Shown here: positions 46,787 through 60,417 of the stretch, in pieces | Layout: every line of letters begins with the position of its first letter | How positions within the stretch are numbered: the stretch's first letter is position 1 | NCBI RefSeq assembly: GCF_026151205.1 | Contig: NC_087073.1 | Span: 3,679,001-3,743,000, forward strand | DNA length: 64,000 bases | Source of the DNA: Bolinopsis microptera | Taxonomy: Eukaryota; Ctenophora; Tentaculata; Lobata; Bolinopsidae | Direction of reading: 5' to 3' | The notes under the pieces: model-generated | The model's input: only the letters and a program-made list of their open reading frames with translations | What the model was told of the DNA's origin: nothing | The model's database searches: none | Made by a program: the position numbers and the translations under genes

Positions 46787-49700
46787 ATGACGTCTGGAGG
46801 TGGACCAAATCTTCAACCAAAAAACTCGAGCAACACGTTCAATACGAACAACAATCCAAAAACAAATCCACCTTTAACTTTCCCAGAACATGCAACGTGT
46901 AAAGATTGGTATGTGGTACAGCTGTCACTGAAGACTTTTGTGTATACTGGTATAGGTGTTCAAATATAGTGATAGACAATCCCACAAATTGACGGAGATG
47001 TGGAAAAATTAGGCCTCCAATTTAGTCAAGAAACTCCGTGGAGCTTTATCTATAGTGCGGTACCCTAAGTATGGATTGCTCAATAAAGAAATGTCGTGAA
47101 TCAAAATGTTAAGAGCCGTAAATAAACATCTTGTGTCGCATATTGAGATATTGTTTCCTAATTGTACATTGAGGTTTCGTTTATGCGGTCAAATTTTGAT
47201 ATTTAGAAATATATCAGAGCGACATTGACAATCTAGGTAGTTGGTATTGCAGAGGCTAACTGGTTTGAGATAGTACTGATATCGATTTCTCGTGAATTTC
47301 AACCTACAAGTACAATAATAAAACACCGATTTTCCGGCAGACTCGATGTACCAGTTGTTTCTCAGATTTCTCCTAAACTGATAATGAAAGTGTATCTAGT
47401 GTAAATCAAAACCTGTATTTACCAGGGCAATTTCCTTTCCCCTGAAAACCCTAGTAAATCGGTTTTTACTGCACTTATGAACCACTTGATGCATTAAATA
47501 TATATCTTGTTAAATTGCATTATTATTTCGCGGAAAGTCATGTTAAAGCGGATATCTTGGCGTCGGTAAAATGGCAACCGATATACATACATACATATAT
47601 ATCTCACTTTATATATATTAAGATATGCTTTAATTGCATTATTGTTGGATACGGCCATACTCGGTTGAACACACCCTGCTTATAGGTATTAGGTATTAGG
47701 TATACTACCGATCTTATCTTTACTTAGAAATTGAATACGCCTTTTTAAAGACTGATTTGGATATATTTACAATTTAGCAACAACGATCCTAATTTCCAAG
47801 AATCATCCGAAAATCCATGTCTACATAGCATAATCAATATTCATATCTATGTTACCCTTCGGCCCTCAATATGATGGAAGATCAAGTTTAAAACATAGCT
47901 TCATCGTATCTGTTTATACCTTTACTCATTTAGTGCGGCACAATCTAAATATAATCTTTCAAATGGCTTCAGAGACCGTTCAGTTCACAATTGAGATATC
48001 GTGAGAGCATTTTCTCGGTTAGGTTGATTTAATTTGTTTGAGCGAATGTGAATTAACTGTGGTAGAAATAATCTAACACATAGATTTGAAATTTACATCT
48101 TTTAAGTTCAAATATCCGCTCATGTACCGACCACTCTAAACTCAGATAATCTTTGAATTTTGTTATCACGTTTCACTTATCTGCTCGGGCCTCAGATTAG
48201 AGTGACTTTGATTTCAACAGATTTATCTGGCATTAAATCAATTCGCTCTTCTGTGAAAAAAGAATTACAACATGGTGGCTCATTCAACTAATACGAGAAC
48301 ACCAGCTGTAAATACAACAACTGATGTGTGAACATATTATATGAAATTTAATGAGATTTCACGCATCTGAAGCGGTACAAGCTGAATGTGCTGACTGACA
48401 TATATTTTGGTGTCAAATGCCATTCGACAGTTCATTGTTGCGTTTGTGTATCATTTTGCTTATCGAATTTCAAAACCACATTATGGTGTACATTTAAAAC
48501 CGACGACTTTTCCTTCGTAATCGTTCTTTGTCTTGCTGTAAAAGTGCGATATTTGTAAATCTCCGTTATTATAATATGTGAGTACAGTTTGATAAAGAAC
48601 CAATGATTTCCGGCATTCGTGTTAAAAGTAGAAACAGTTTTGCATCTTTTAAACACTTGTCAGCTTTTCAGATCATGTTTGTTAAAAGTATGTACTCTAA
48701 ATTCATAATTTATAAATTAAATAAGTATCTGTAACAACAGTTAGGTTCCTATAATTGATCAATAATTTCTCAATCTGTTCCCCCTCTCTGAAGGACGGAA
48801 GTTGTCTCCAACACAGAAGAGTATTTATATACCGCTGAGGAAGAGTTATTATATAATGTGGTGGAGACTATAACTGTTAAGGATGACGAGCCAACGTCCC
48901 AGTTATACGAGGAAACGGTCATATCTCACTCTACTGCTATACAAAACGATAGGGATCTCGTTCATAGTGACTTCAGGTTTTACTTATTTTGAGCAAACGT
49001 ACTTAATTATTTATTTACTTGAGTGATAAGAAATTTTCAAATGCTGTGATGTTCGCTTTCTTCAATTTAAATACTGCGTCAATCTACGGTAATTGAGCCA
49101 TTTTGGCTGATATCCTGATGATAACCAGGCGGAGAGAAAGCAGCAGAAGTGCCAGCCTCCCCCCACCTAGCAGACTCTACTCTGATGTGCTGATGGTGAG
49201 AGAACAGCTGGGTGAACCCACACACGTGACACACACTCCCATGAAACGCATCTCTGTCCAGGAGAGTAACTACACTCTTCACAAGGTTTGTCTGGAGGTT
49301 GGTGCGTGCACCAGGCATCATTTTCTACTTTCAATCAAACGCTTAATGAGGCACATTCGGAAATCTCGACGACTCAATATGCAAATTTGTCCCGAAGGCT
49401 TTAGCCATTATCTTTGTGTTAGGTTATATAAATATTCCGCTACCCATAAGGCATAAACTGTATGGTACTTTTGCGATGAAAAATTGAAGCCCTAAAACTG
49501 TACCTAACATCCCATATTATTATTTACTTTGAACTTTAAGTTTTGAAGTTTCTTGAAATTATCCGGTATTTCCCGCTTAAATATTTTTGCATTCTTGCAA
49601 AGCTGAAACAAATTTTGTTTTGGCGTTTCCGTATAGTATACATACGTTTCCTTATATTAATATATATATTCAATTTTTAATCTTAATTTTAATTTTCAGT

Positions 49701-52700
49701 ACGTTTTACCTAACAATATCATTTTTTAGCTAGCAGAATGGTTTCAGAGGGCATTAATGAAATGTACTATGAGCTGGTCCCAAGCTCATAGTACCATTTT
49801 ATTCTTTGTAATTTTCAATAACCCTGTCTAGTCATTGACTACTGATACAAGAAAAGACTTAATTTACCTGGTCGATGTTTTAAAAACAGAAAGAATATAA
49901 GATCTGAACTAGCCTCCATACTGTATGACTTGAATCAGTAAAATTAATGTTGAATAAAAAGAGCTTTGCGTAGAACTTAAAGTTAACTAATACTATTAAA
50001 GTAGTATAATATGATTTACGAAGGGAATTTCAGCTGTAGTACTCCATAATTAATAGAGGCTGGCTCGAAAGATTTCTCATTTCTCATGCTTAAAGCGCAT
50101 ATCGATCACAACCGTAGAAACAGTTTATGAGAAATCGTATCGCGCAGATCTGGGAGAGATCCAGAATAATTTAGTCAAGTAGTGTTGATCTTAGGCCAAA
50201 ATTTACTACATCTATAATACATATATCTTGACGTTTACAATTTCAGTTACAGAATGAGAACAGTTATCAAGATACACTGCTGCTAAATCAATGCTTACAA
50301 GGCGACTTTAATGAGGGCGACTCTAGTGAGGGCGACTCTAATGAGGTGAGACCGGGTGTTATCATTTTATATCGCTAAAAATATCACTGAGACTGAAAAG
50401 TGATAGCCTTACATTAGCCGATATTAGATATTAGATAATATCTATTACTGGAGTTAGGTAATATCTGTTTTAGTAAAGCTTTAACCACTTATCATTTTCA
50501 CAGGGACACTCCCATAACCAGCATATCCCATTATCCCTCTTCCAACACTACTTTTGTCCTCTATTTCCAGGGAAGTGAGAGTGATGAGGAACTGGAGGAT
50601 TTACCCCGGTTCAGAACCCGGCTGTCAGCGTGCGGTCCTCGAGCTAAAGAAAGTGCACGTGCCGGACGTGCCATCAGATCGGGAACTCTTAGTGGGGACG
50701 AAATTGAAATCCTGCGAAACGGTCATGAACAAGACCACGGGTACGTTAAGGGGCAAAATATTGGTATAATATTTTGGTCACCATACTAATTACGGTGTCG
50801 AAGAACTTTTAACCTGAACTCTTTTTAAGAGTTCAGCCAAAGTTTTAAACGAGAAAGTATTAATAGTAATATGATAATTTTAATACGATTTCTTTAGAAG
50901 CTTTAATTCCCAAGAGACACCAAATGATAACGCCAGCTTCATATGAAGATGTTAGGTATAGGCAAAGTTATGGCCTACACATTATCATGTTTTGAAAACC
51001 CTTCAAACTTCAAAGACAAGCGCAAACTGCCAATAAAGTCCTGAAATTTAATAATAATTTAGAAAGCTTATTCAAATATATTAATTGTAGTAAAATTACT
51101 TCCAACATGACGTCATGTTAATGCTCTTAAAAACTGTAAGTTATCTTTGAGCGTAAGTATATAATACTCATATTTTCTACCCAAATACAGTAGTCATACC
51201 GGTTAATGAGGGCGCGTTGTAAAATAGCTTAAATTTGAATAGTCTCGTCTCGATTATGTTATAAATTGGATTAGGAAATACAATTTAACTGAAACTTGTT
51301 TCAAAACACTTAAAGTATGAACGTTATATCAAAGCTGAAATATTAATTATGAATTAAAATTAAAAAGCCGTCTGAATTTTTATTTATACAGGATGTTCTT
51401 CACGACATAGTAGTACGGTATTAAACATCTGTAGGTTAATCTATAATGGAGCAATAAGCTATATTAAGCGCTCGGCTTCATTGCACATCGGTTATAATGT
51501 TCTTGCAATCAGTTCAGATATCTATATTTTTTTATATTTCTCGAAATTTCGAATATTTTGATGCAACATTCTAGGTGACATATGTGGGTGGGGTTGTTTT
51601 CGCCTGTACTAGTTTGGAAATTTCCCAAAATATTGAAGTACGAAGTAGTTTGATTTTGTTTCTTTTCTGGACTCTGAGGGACTAAATATTATGGTAAAAC
51701 TTAAATCATGATAACGAACATCTTCCTAAGAAATTCAAGATTTTATTGCTTCACAGTCAAATTGTATAGGAAATTGTTAAGATAATCTTAAACAGTTGCA
51801 TTGTGTTCACTAAGTGAATATGATTTGAGAATTATGTCATTATGACTTATGAGTCATACAGGGTGTTCAGTTTAACCTTAATTGGGCATGCTTTTATCAA
51901 TTCATCCAAGCATTTTTCTAGTTTTTACTGACAAGTTTTAGAATGACCTCTGTTGAAATCTCTATTTCGTTATCAATACAGTTCACAAATCTGATCCATT
52001 CTCATACGTCTCTTGATTCAATCCTTTTACAGTAAATCAAAACTATTTGTGCCACACCACATATTCCTACTATATAACACTCATATATAAGATCAAATTT
52101 CCACATTGTTGGCTAATCAAGCTGCTCTACACCTTCAATCCGACTAGTTCCCACAACTCATTAAGATAATATCCTTCAGCCCAACAATCAGATATTATCT
52201 ATTTCACAGGATCCCGATGCTCAACGAACTCCGCGATACCATCCCTAAGCTCACTATCACAGAACCTGGTAACTCCATGTTTTACGAAACAGCTTTCCCG
52301 CTCCACACCCCAAAATCCACTGCTAACTCCGACAATTCTTGTTACGAGAACACGGACTACTTCACCAGGATGGTTATACCCGTGGATGGTGATGATCAGA
52401 AACGGCTGACTATAAGCGTGGAACACTACACGTCAGTCCTCATTGAGGTGAATAATTCACACTTTTTTCTTGACATAATACTTATAAAACCATTATAAGT
52501 GACCCTCACAGAGGTTTCTTACGTGCGTTGATATTTCAATTTCAAATTTGATCTCTGCTTGACGTAAGGCACTTATGTCTCATAACCCACGCGGTTTCAA
52601 CAGCGTAACCGTTTAGTTGTACACCACACTATAACTTTATCATTCGCTATTTCCTAATTTTCCAGTTCCATTAACTTACAAGTGATGATTATGTCAGGAG

Positions 52701-53616
52701 GAAGGTTGTGATGATGATCCCATTTACTCGCAGCCGATTAAACCTAAAACTAAAAAGATAAGCAGGAGTGAATGCGAGGATATTCTGGTATACGTTATAC
52801 TACTATTGCCGTCTAAATGCCTATAAATTGCATGTCTGGCTCAATTAATGCATGTCAGGTCGCTTGATCATTAAGCCTAAATGGATGCTATAAAAGTCAG
52901 TGCTGATTTTGGTGCTTCCTCGAAAACGAATTTGTCATTTTAATGTTTTATGTCGGTTATTTTGTGATTGGCTAGATGGCATATATTTATTGATTTCTGG
53001 GTATCTCTATCGCTTGTTGCAGGAGAAGTGTAACGTAGGAGACTTCATGTTCCGACGAAATAAGGAGACGGTGAGTTTGTCTTTGAACTGTTTAAGATAG
53101 TAAAATACTGTGTTCATGCAATCATAAATAATTTAATGTGTTCAAGCTTAAATACGATCGCGATCGTCTAGAATGTTCTGTACATGAACACATTTAATTT
53201 CAGACCATTTTGTCAGTCAAGGTTCATACGAAGTGAGTTCTTTTCATACGACCACGAACTTTGACTTGAATCGTTTCCAAGATCTCTTTTTAAGTAACAT
53301 AATTTTAATAAACCTCAAACTTCAAAGTTATCAAAAAGAAACAAAACTTTAAAAATGTTTACAATTTATAGCTGATTGATGTTGGGTTTCAACTAAAGAT
53401 TGTTCAAACATAATCAATATTCGTTACAGAGTGAAACACATCAAGCTAGAGTTCGATAAAGACAGTGTTAAAGTCGGAAAGGAATCCTTTAACTCCCTCT
53501 CGGAAATGATAAAGTTTTACAAAACATCTGTCCCCGTTTCTCTGGTGACCGAGCCCGTTTTCCTGGTAGAAGAAATTGACTCACAAGGTTTGCCGACACA
53601 TTCTCCATTTCAGTAA
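46787..53616 (+). CDS. SH2-domain adaptor-like protein
   Basis: Nine exons join in phase: 46,787-46,908; 48,794-48,976; 49,129-49,285; 50,247-50,345; 50,571-50,740; 52,210-52,447; 53,023-53,070; 53,204-53,232; 53,430-53,616. They encode 410 aa. Residues 1 to about 305 look disordered: Asn/Pro-rich at the start, acidic (EGDSSEGDSNE, ESDEELED) in the middle, with scattered tyrosines such as EEYLYTAEEELLYN and SCYENTDYF that could be phosphorylated. Residues about 310-400 form an SH2 domain: VGDFMFRR supplies the phosphotyrosine-binding Arg (residue about 334, FLVR motif as FMFR), followed by ILSV, VKHIKLEF with the conserved His, and FNSLSEMIKFYK. The N-terminal Trp of typical SH2 domains is not evident. 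A tail-end SH2 after a Tyr-bearing acidic region resembles SLP-76/BLNK adaptors in layout only. No kinase or membrane segment is present. ATG 46,787 is the first Met that opens a phase-compatible exon. Confidence 0.85.
49665..49858 (+). mobile_element. Penelope-like element 3' fragment
   Basis: This is an inverse match to about 24,226-24,395, including TAACAATATCATTTTTTAGC, ATGAGCTGGTCCCAAG and the end GTCATTGACTACTGAT. It lies in SH2 intron 3 (49,286-50,246) and has no coding sequence left. Confidence 0.8.
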
Positions 53617-53823
53617 ATTTATAATATTCGGCTGTTTAGAGCTTGATGTCATCATTCTATTGACAATTACATCTTGTTCCCGTCTCGTAGGTCAGGGGAA
53701 ATGAATATCGTCATGAGTTACTATTTATACTCCTTCTTGGACCTGACCATGGTATTTTACTGAGAGCTAACTGTTATTCTGCTGCAATTCTGCTGCTATT
53801 CTGGTGTTCTGTGGAGGATGTGT

Positions 53824-55996
53824 TCAGGTGGCTGCAACTGCTGATACCCCCTTGTTACGTCCTCTCAAAACGTCGCCCAATGACCTGGGATGAAACACAA
53901 AATTAGAATCAATCACGACAACTATATAATTACTTGGTGATCCCTGGTTACCACCTGATTTATATTTCCGTAGTTGCGACAATTTGGTCTTTTGTCTGCA
54001 TATTAATTCTACCTCTAATAGCAATTGTCGAGTTGGCTCTAATTGATCACTAGAATGTCATAGTGATTTATGGTCTGATTATCGAGTTGATTTTCGAAAA
54101 TATCGGTTATTTTAAGTAACAATCAAATTTGTTCCAGATGTCTGATGGTTCCCTTATTTTTTAACAAAAATGGTCTACTTTTTCACAACTTTATAATCTT
54201 TTGTTCTAATTTATGATCTAAAATCCACTAAAGCCTATACACAAATAAACTAAAGCCAGCCTTTGGTATACACTATACAGCCAAAGTTCTGTAGCTCATT
54301 ACTTGAGTCAGGACTTACGCTTTTTTGAAAAGTTTGACCACTGTGGGGGCTGGTGTTAGCATGATCGCTGGAGTTTCCTCTCCATCGCTCAACTTTCTGC
54401 TCGGCATCATCATTATAGTGTTTCTAATCCCCGTTGGGGATTGTGAGTTTGCTGGCCGTCTGAAAGAAGCATGAAATTACTTTTTAGTTATTTAACATCT
54501 GGTCGGGTGACAAGTAGAAATTGAAAGATTCAAGCAACATAAATGTAAAACTGCTTAACGTCGAATGATAGGTTGTAATTTTGTCTCGACAGTTGACGTA
54601 AGCTTGGGAATTGAGATTATATTAAATTATGCAACCTGCCACTTACTTGCCAGAGATAGCTATCCGACTCTCTGATTGACATTTCTTCAGAAGTTTCTTT
54701 TGGTTAAGCTGTAAGGTTTTCAGCGCAGGAAGCTGTCGTGGGTAGTCATGAACGTCTGTTTTCCGGGCTGACGATGGTTCGGCACGGTTATCATGTGACT
54801 GGTTGGAATGTTTGTCTTTGATGTTCTCGAACGCTGGTTTTATAGTTCTGTGGTCGGTTATTAGAAAGGGTTTTGCTTGATGTGCAGTCTGACTGCTGTG
54901 CTGAGGATGACACAATAGCTGAGTTGGGCCGCGGTAACGTCCGTTTGTCAGCTGGTCTCATAGAGTGGGAAGTTTTCTCCTTGCACTTCCTCTCGTTTTC
55001 CTCATCTGAAAGATCTAGCTTTGTTTGTGAGCTTGTGCCGACCGATACTGCAGATCTAGTCTCTATTCTGCGCTTTCTGGATACTGCCAAGGTTGCTTCT
55101 GATTGTGTTTTTATCATTGAAGGTTTGGTCCTGCTCTGGTCTGTCGGTGAAAGTTGTACTAGTTTTCTCAGCAAGGCGTTTGTTGATAGATCTGACGGTG
55201 ATTTTATTTCTGATTTCCTGTGATTGGACGTTAATGCTGGGCTCGTGGCCTGCTTCCGTAGAGACTTTTGGCTTGGTTTTCCTTTTTCGCTTGCAAACGC
55301 ACCTATCTTACGTAAGAAATCCTCGGTTGTCAATTTGTCGGCTTGTTCATCGCAATGAGAGGTGATTCCTAGTGTTTTAGCTGCCTTGCTTGGTACCTGA
55401 ACAGCTTCAATACCCAGAGTCTTGGCTGCTTTACTTGAAACATTGGCTGGCATTGCCACAGCTTCCATTTCATGCACTCTATTTTCTCTCGGTTCTTTAT
55501 CTTTAGACTTCATTGAAAACCTTTTAGAGCCACGAAGGCCTGTCTCTGATTTTCTCCCTTTCGCATTGCTTCCACCAAATTGTTCCTTTTTCTCTTTTGT
55601 CTTCGTTCTGAACATTGGTTCATCTTGATCTATACCGAGTCTCTGAGCAGCCTTGCTAGGGCACGTCGTCGCCAGCTGATCATTAATGTTGTCGAATGAT
55701 TTGCTTTTCTGCGGAGATTCGTCGATAAAAAGCTGGTTTGACCTTGTGATGAACGTCTCGAGTTTTACGTCCGTAGAATCGAGTACTAAGGATTCACTCA
55801 AAAGATCTGGCTCGGACTGACTTCTTGGTCGTCTTCGTAACGAGCTGCCGGTTCGAGGAGAGGAATGAGGTTTGTGGGACACAACACGATTCAGCTTGTA
55901 TATTTTTGGGTTTCCCCGAAAAATCTTTTTAAATGAATCAAACACGTTTTTGGACTCGTTATCATCTTGTTGCTTCTGCTTGCGTTTGGTTGACAT
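53824..55996 (-). CDS. Unknown Lys/Ser-rich protein with SKAAKTLGI repeats; frameshifted exon
   Basis: Exons on the minus strand are 54,647-55,996, 54,319-54,459 and 53,824-53,884. The first exon opens at ATG 55,996, eight codons after an in-frame stop, and stays open for 401 codons to a stop at 54,791. A second frame, open across 54,647-54,915, ends at a strong donor whose phase fits the next two exons exactly. Those continue PSRKLSDGEETPAIMLTPAP, then a tail ending SAVAAT. The genome therefore shows an apparent one-base frameshift inside exon 1. The protein is basic and probably disordered. It has VFDSFKKIFRG near the start, RSQSEPDLL at about 58-66, and three copies of SKAA(K/Q)(T/R)LGI at about 114, 188 and 203. 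I do not recognise the family. It converges on the SH2 gene with 207 bp between the stop codons. Confidence 0.68.
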
Positions 55997-56687
55997 TTCT
56001 AATTGAAAGGTGATGAAGATTTAGTAATAGTATGCATATTTATCGTATCGCATAAATAGCGAAATATTAAAACAGGATATCTGTACCAAATACCAACATA
56101 CGAATTCTAGGTCCTGGTACAAATCTTGGTTGGGAGAACTGAGTGGCAGAGGTTTGGGTACTTAATTCCATTCATTTTCATAAGGGCTCCTAGAGACATC
56201 CTAACAACGCCCCCATATTATCACTACTGTTTTTGGATTCCAGAACATTTGCTTCGAAAGGGATCCATAACGTGACTTTACCTGCCTTCGCTACTTTGCA
56301 CTTTCTTGATGAATAAGATATTTAACTAAATTATTAAGTAAAATCACTGCCACAATTGTTGCAAAACATTTACTAGACTTAACCTGTACAAACTACTTAT
56401 GAAATCCTTAAAAATGAATACAGACTCATGTTATCAGATACAACTGAGGTCAAACTTCAAAGTCAAATCCAGCCATTCAAATTCGGCCTAAATCAATACC
56501 ATCAATACCACGAGAAGGACCATAAGGATTCTATAAAACTTTGATCTCTACCTAATGACGTACGTCCAACAAAGAAAACAACTGAAAAGCAATATTTATA
56601 GCAGCTGACATCAGCTGTGCCACGAATACTGAATATGCAGTACATAACGGGGAGCATGGCTGGACAAGCAGAAGCAGAAATCACAGA

Positions 56688-56907
56688 GCTGCACAGCAAT
56701 GACAGCAGAACTGCACAGCAATGACAGCAGAGCTGCACAGCAATGACAGCAGTGCTGTACAGCAATGACAGCAATGCTGCACAGCAGTGACAGCAATGCT
56801 GCACAGCAGTGACAGCAATGCTGCACAGCAGTGACAGCAATGCTGCACAGCAATGACAGCAATGCTGCACAGCGGTGACAGCGGTGCTGCACAGCGGTGA
56901 CAGCGTT
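56688..56907. repeat. 22-bp minisatellite GCTGCACAGCAATGACAGCA
   Basis: Ten units of 22 bp are seen. Because 22 is not divisible by three, three minus-strand frames are open at once with the same Cys/Ala/Leu-rich wording, which shows that they are not genes. Confidence 0.95.
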
Positions 56908-56999
56908 GCTGCAAGGCATTACACAACACTTGCTAACAGTAACCAACAGGGGTGCTGCAAGGCATTACACAACACTTGCTAACAGTAACCAACAGGGGT
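56908..56999. repeat. 46-bp tandem duplication
   Basis: Two identical 46-bp copies start GCTGCAAGGCATTACACAAC at 56,908 and 56,954. They abut the end of the 22-bp minisatellite and share its GCTGCA start. Confidence 0.95.
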
Positions 57000-59900
57000 T
57001 CTCTATACAGTTGGCCGGCCTTGTAACCAGAGCTTAAATTTATTAGGAAAGCTACTGAATCGTATTCGTGCCACTTGGGCGACTCCTGGCAGTAGAGGAG
57101 ATCTGGGCGGGCTAGTTATCTGATACAAACATGTGGAGAGTGAGGAGAGAGAGAGAGAGAGAGTGTAAGGTCTCTGAGCTTATGACGTCACGTAAACCCT
57201 CTGTCTGGTTCATATTTCGGTTAATCAGCTTCCGAAAACAATGGAAACCATGAGGGAAGTTAATTACCAATTCTATTGTCAGACTTTTGTTCTTTTTGTA
57301 AATTAGCATCGACTATTAGGCTGGATCATTGGGTCGTTCTTAAACGAGAGAAAACGGCGTACTAGTAACCTAAGACATAAACAATTAACCTTTTATCTTT
57401 TCAAATTTAATTTGTGGTTATATGTAAAACATCCGTCAGATATATAGATTTAACCTAACGACCAAAAACTATCAAATCCCATTCAACTCGAGCAATTCGA
57501 CCATTTCTGGAAGTCTCAGACAGCATATGAGACAGCATGTGAAGGATCCGATGATACAATTTATAAATTAGAAACTTTAGAGTTGGAGCCTGTCAGTATT
57601 CACCATGCGGGTCATTGACTAAAGTGCCTCTCCTCGATATTATTAGATCGCATATGGTACCCCCTGCGTCACCACCACTCAATATACACAAAACAAACTA
57701 AACCGTAATCAAGGGAGACTGATCCAGTGTTGTGGAGAAATGAGAATTGGGATTATCTTCCAGCTGCCAAAGTGCCACAACTCCTGCACAATAATATACC
57801 TTGTCTGCAGTAGAGCTAAAGTGCTGTATCCCAGCTCACTGCTACTACACTGACAGTGGTTCGGTGCCGGTTCTGGTTTAAGAGCAGGTGTGTGGGTCGT
57901 GGGCAAATAGTGCCTGATAACAACACCCACCCCCGGTGGTTTTGTGACCCATTTTGTGTCATGATCCTAGCACAAGGGTGTCATGTCGCACTCAACCGTG
58001 AATATTTTGAGTATGTAATATGTGGAAAACTGGTAAATCTAGTCCTGGTGGACAGGTGGCATGTTCTGGTTCAATCTAAGTGCATTATTGTCAGACTCTC
58101 CAGATACGAGAATACTCGTGATTTTAAAGAACAAAGGTCAAAGCTATATTTAAAAATCATTTTACAGTTCATAAATACAAATAGTGGTGGTTCTTATAGA
58201 AGTTATCATACATAGAGTAACTTAATGGCTGCCATTGAAGTCAGTTTTATTCTAAACGCTATACATTAGCCTATCTAAAATCGCAATGCTTCTTCAATAC
58301 AATGAGTATCAAGACCGCTCGCCATAATTAGCATTCGACTAGATCATGGAACACAAACTAAAGAGGAAAGAAAAGTCTGAACTGTAAATGTTTACCACAC
58401 CATTTTTATCCAGGATCCTAGCTGTTTATATATGGCCACATCATGCCCTTCTTACTACCTTATTTCATTTAAACGAAAGTATTACAGTGTAACCAAATAT
58501 CAATAGTTTTGCCGCCGTCACCGTAATGGCTCGGATGGATGGGCTTACGGTCCAACATTAACTTTGATCAAGGAACTGAGTGAAGTGAGTGTGACGTAGA
58601 AATGAGGTAATGCCCCTTTTCTAGAGTCGGCACACGATCTGTGACATACAGAAATCATTACCTCGTGGTATTCGTTGGAAATCGAATTTCTCCAACAACA
58701 ATTTGAGAATTTAGTATTCATGGCAGAACTCAAAAGTTACTAGGAGCAATGAGCATCCCTTCCTAATCGGGTGTTTAGGGTCTGGTGTTACGTCGTACTA
58801 AGTCTAGGCTATTAAAGAAGATCGTCGCTTTAATCTTTTTGATATTCGATCTAGCCAATTCGATGAGCTATCCAAGAACACAATATGCTTCTTGAATCTT
58901 GATCGATTTGTCTCTTGACAAGCTGATCCTTTGATTCTCCACTATCATTGACTGTGGCTCTCTTATTTTTCATCATGATCAACGATCAGCATTTACGCCA
59001 CACCCTTGGAGCATATAATAAAAAGGGAGTGCTTTGGCCTTTGACGTGGGCGAACTATCATAGCAAAATACAAATTCATTATTCTTACTATACCCAGGTC
59101 TCGTATATCGTGCAAAAAAATGGGAGGGTGGGGCTGGGATCATCAACATTCTGATGAAAATGCATGCCATAAGCCTCTTCGCAATTTCAGGAAAAACCTA
59201 GATTTTTAACATCCATTATAGTATTAGTAAATATCTTTGAACATTTCGAAAACGCCGGAAATTTCGAAACAGTGATATGTTCTGTGCTATACTTTGAAAA
59301 TTTTGGAATCTGTTTCAAATTGTTTTCCAATTTCTCACCTCATCAGACCAAGTTGGCAGAGTAGTCCATAAAAGTAAGCACGATGAGGTAAAATCTACTT
59401 CTCTGACATTTCATATTCGTCAATGGTTATGCTTTATTAAACTGTTTTAAATAGTTAAATGGTTTTGACCATATTGGGCAGTAGCAAATTAGTATTATTT
59501 TGTATATTTTCAGTTCCTCGTTTTCATTGGATATTTACGGAACGGTGGTCAAAGTTGCTATATATATTAAGTGCATCCGTTTTTAATGGAACATTTAAAA
59601 TGCTCATTTTATACCACTTAACCAGAAAAATACAGCCTATTTTTATCTTAATACCTTATGGTTGGTTTTTTGCTCTGTCAAACCCTGGTTTAGCAGCCTG
59701 GGAAGTAAATTAAATATCAGATAGAAGTTTCTGATGAATTTTGATTTGTAAATCTATATTTAGATTAAAGAAAAATGAATCAAATGAATCAAAGCAAGCT
59801 GGTAACTATCGTGAAAGTAAATGAAGGCAAGCTGGTAACTATCGTGAAAATGATCAAGCAAAATTGAGAGGAAGACCACATTCGTCCAACATGTTATTTG

Positions 59901-60417
59901 GCAAATGAGACCTTCGTTGTGTCAACCTGTATATTGTATTAGTTCCATTTGCTCACGTCCTCATCGAATAACGACTAGTAGTATAGTGAAAGTAACAATA
60001 TGCCACTGACTATGACTGAATTTCATTAACCTGTTGTAATTTGCGGACCACCTGGATTTTTCGTATGACGTACCTAATAATATTAGTAATATGTATTCAA
60101 TGGTTGGTACAGTGAACAGTTAACATTGGAAGGTCTGATCACCAAGTACGACATTCATTAAATTCATATCCGATTTGTCGTTAGCAATATTCACGGTTAC
60201 AAGGTTGAATCGTCCAGCAAATACAAACCATAAGCACTGATACCGATGGCAAATAGGTAATAAGTAAGTAATAACTGTGAGGAGAGCAGGTTATTTCTTG
60301 GTGGGATATATTGCCCGCACCTCTAGTACCTGTAAATGGTGATTATTAACTGTGGCCCCTATCGTATTTCAACTGTGGTGCTGCAAGGCTAGGTGACATG
60401 GACACCGTCCAGTTTAA

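Noticed and set aside
46589-46969. 126-codon frame as a single-exon gene
   Set aside because: Only its internal part from ATG 46,787 to the donor at 46,908 is used; the phase then joins SH2 exon 2 exactly. The upstream half is AT-rich flank.
56502-56946. Three overlapping minus-strand Cys/Ala/Leu-rich frames
   Set aside because: All three frames are open at once because of a 22-bp tandem repeat, which shows they are compositional.
59459-59713. 84-codon hydrophobic frame between genes
   Set aside because: It is AT-rich and isolated, with no splice partner or recognisable motif.
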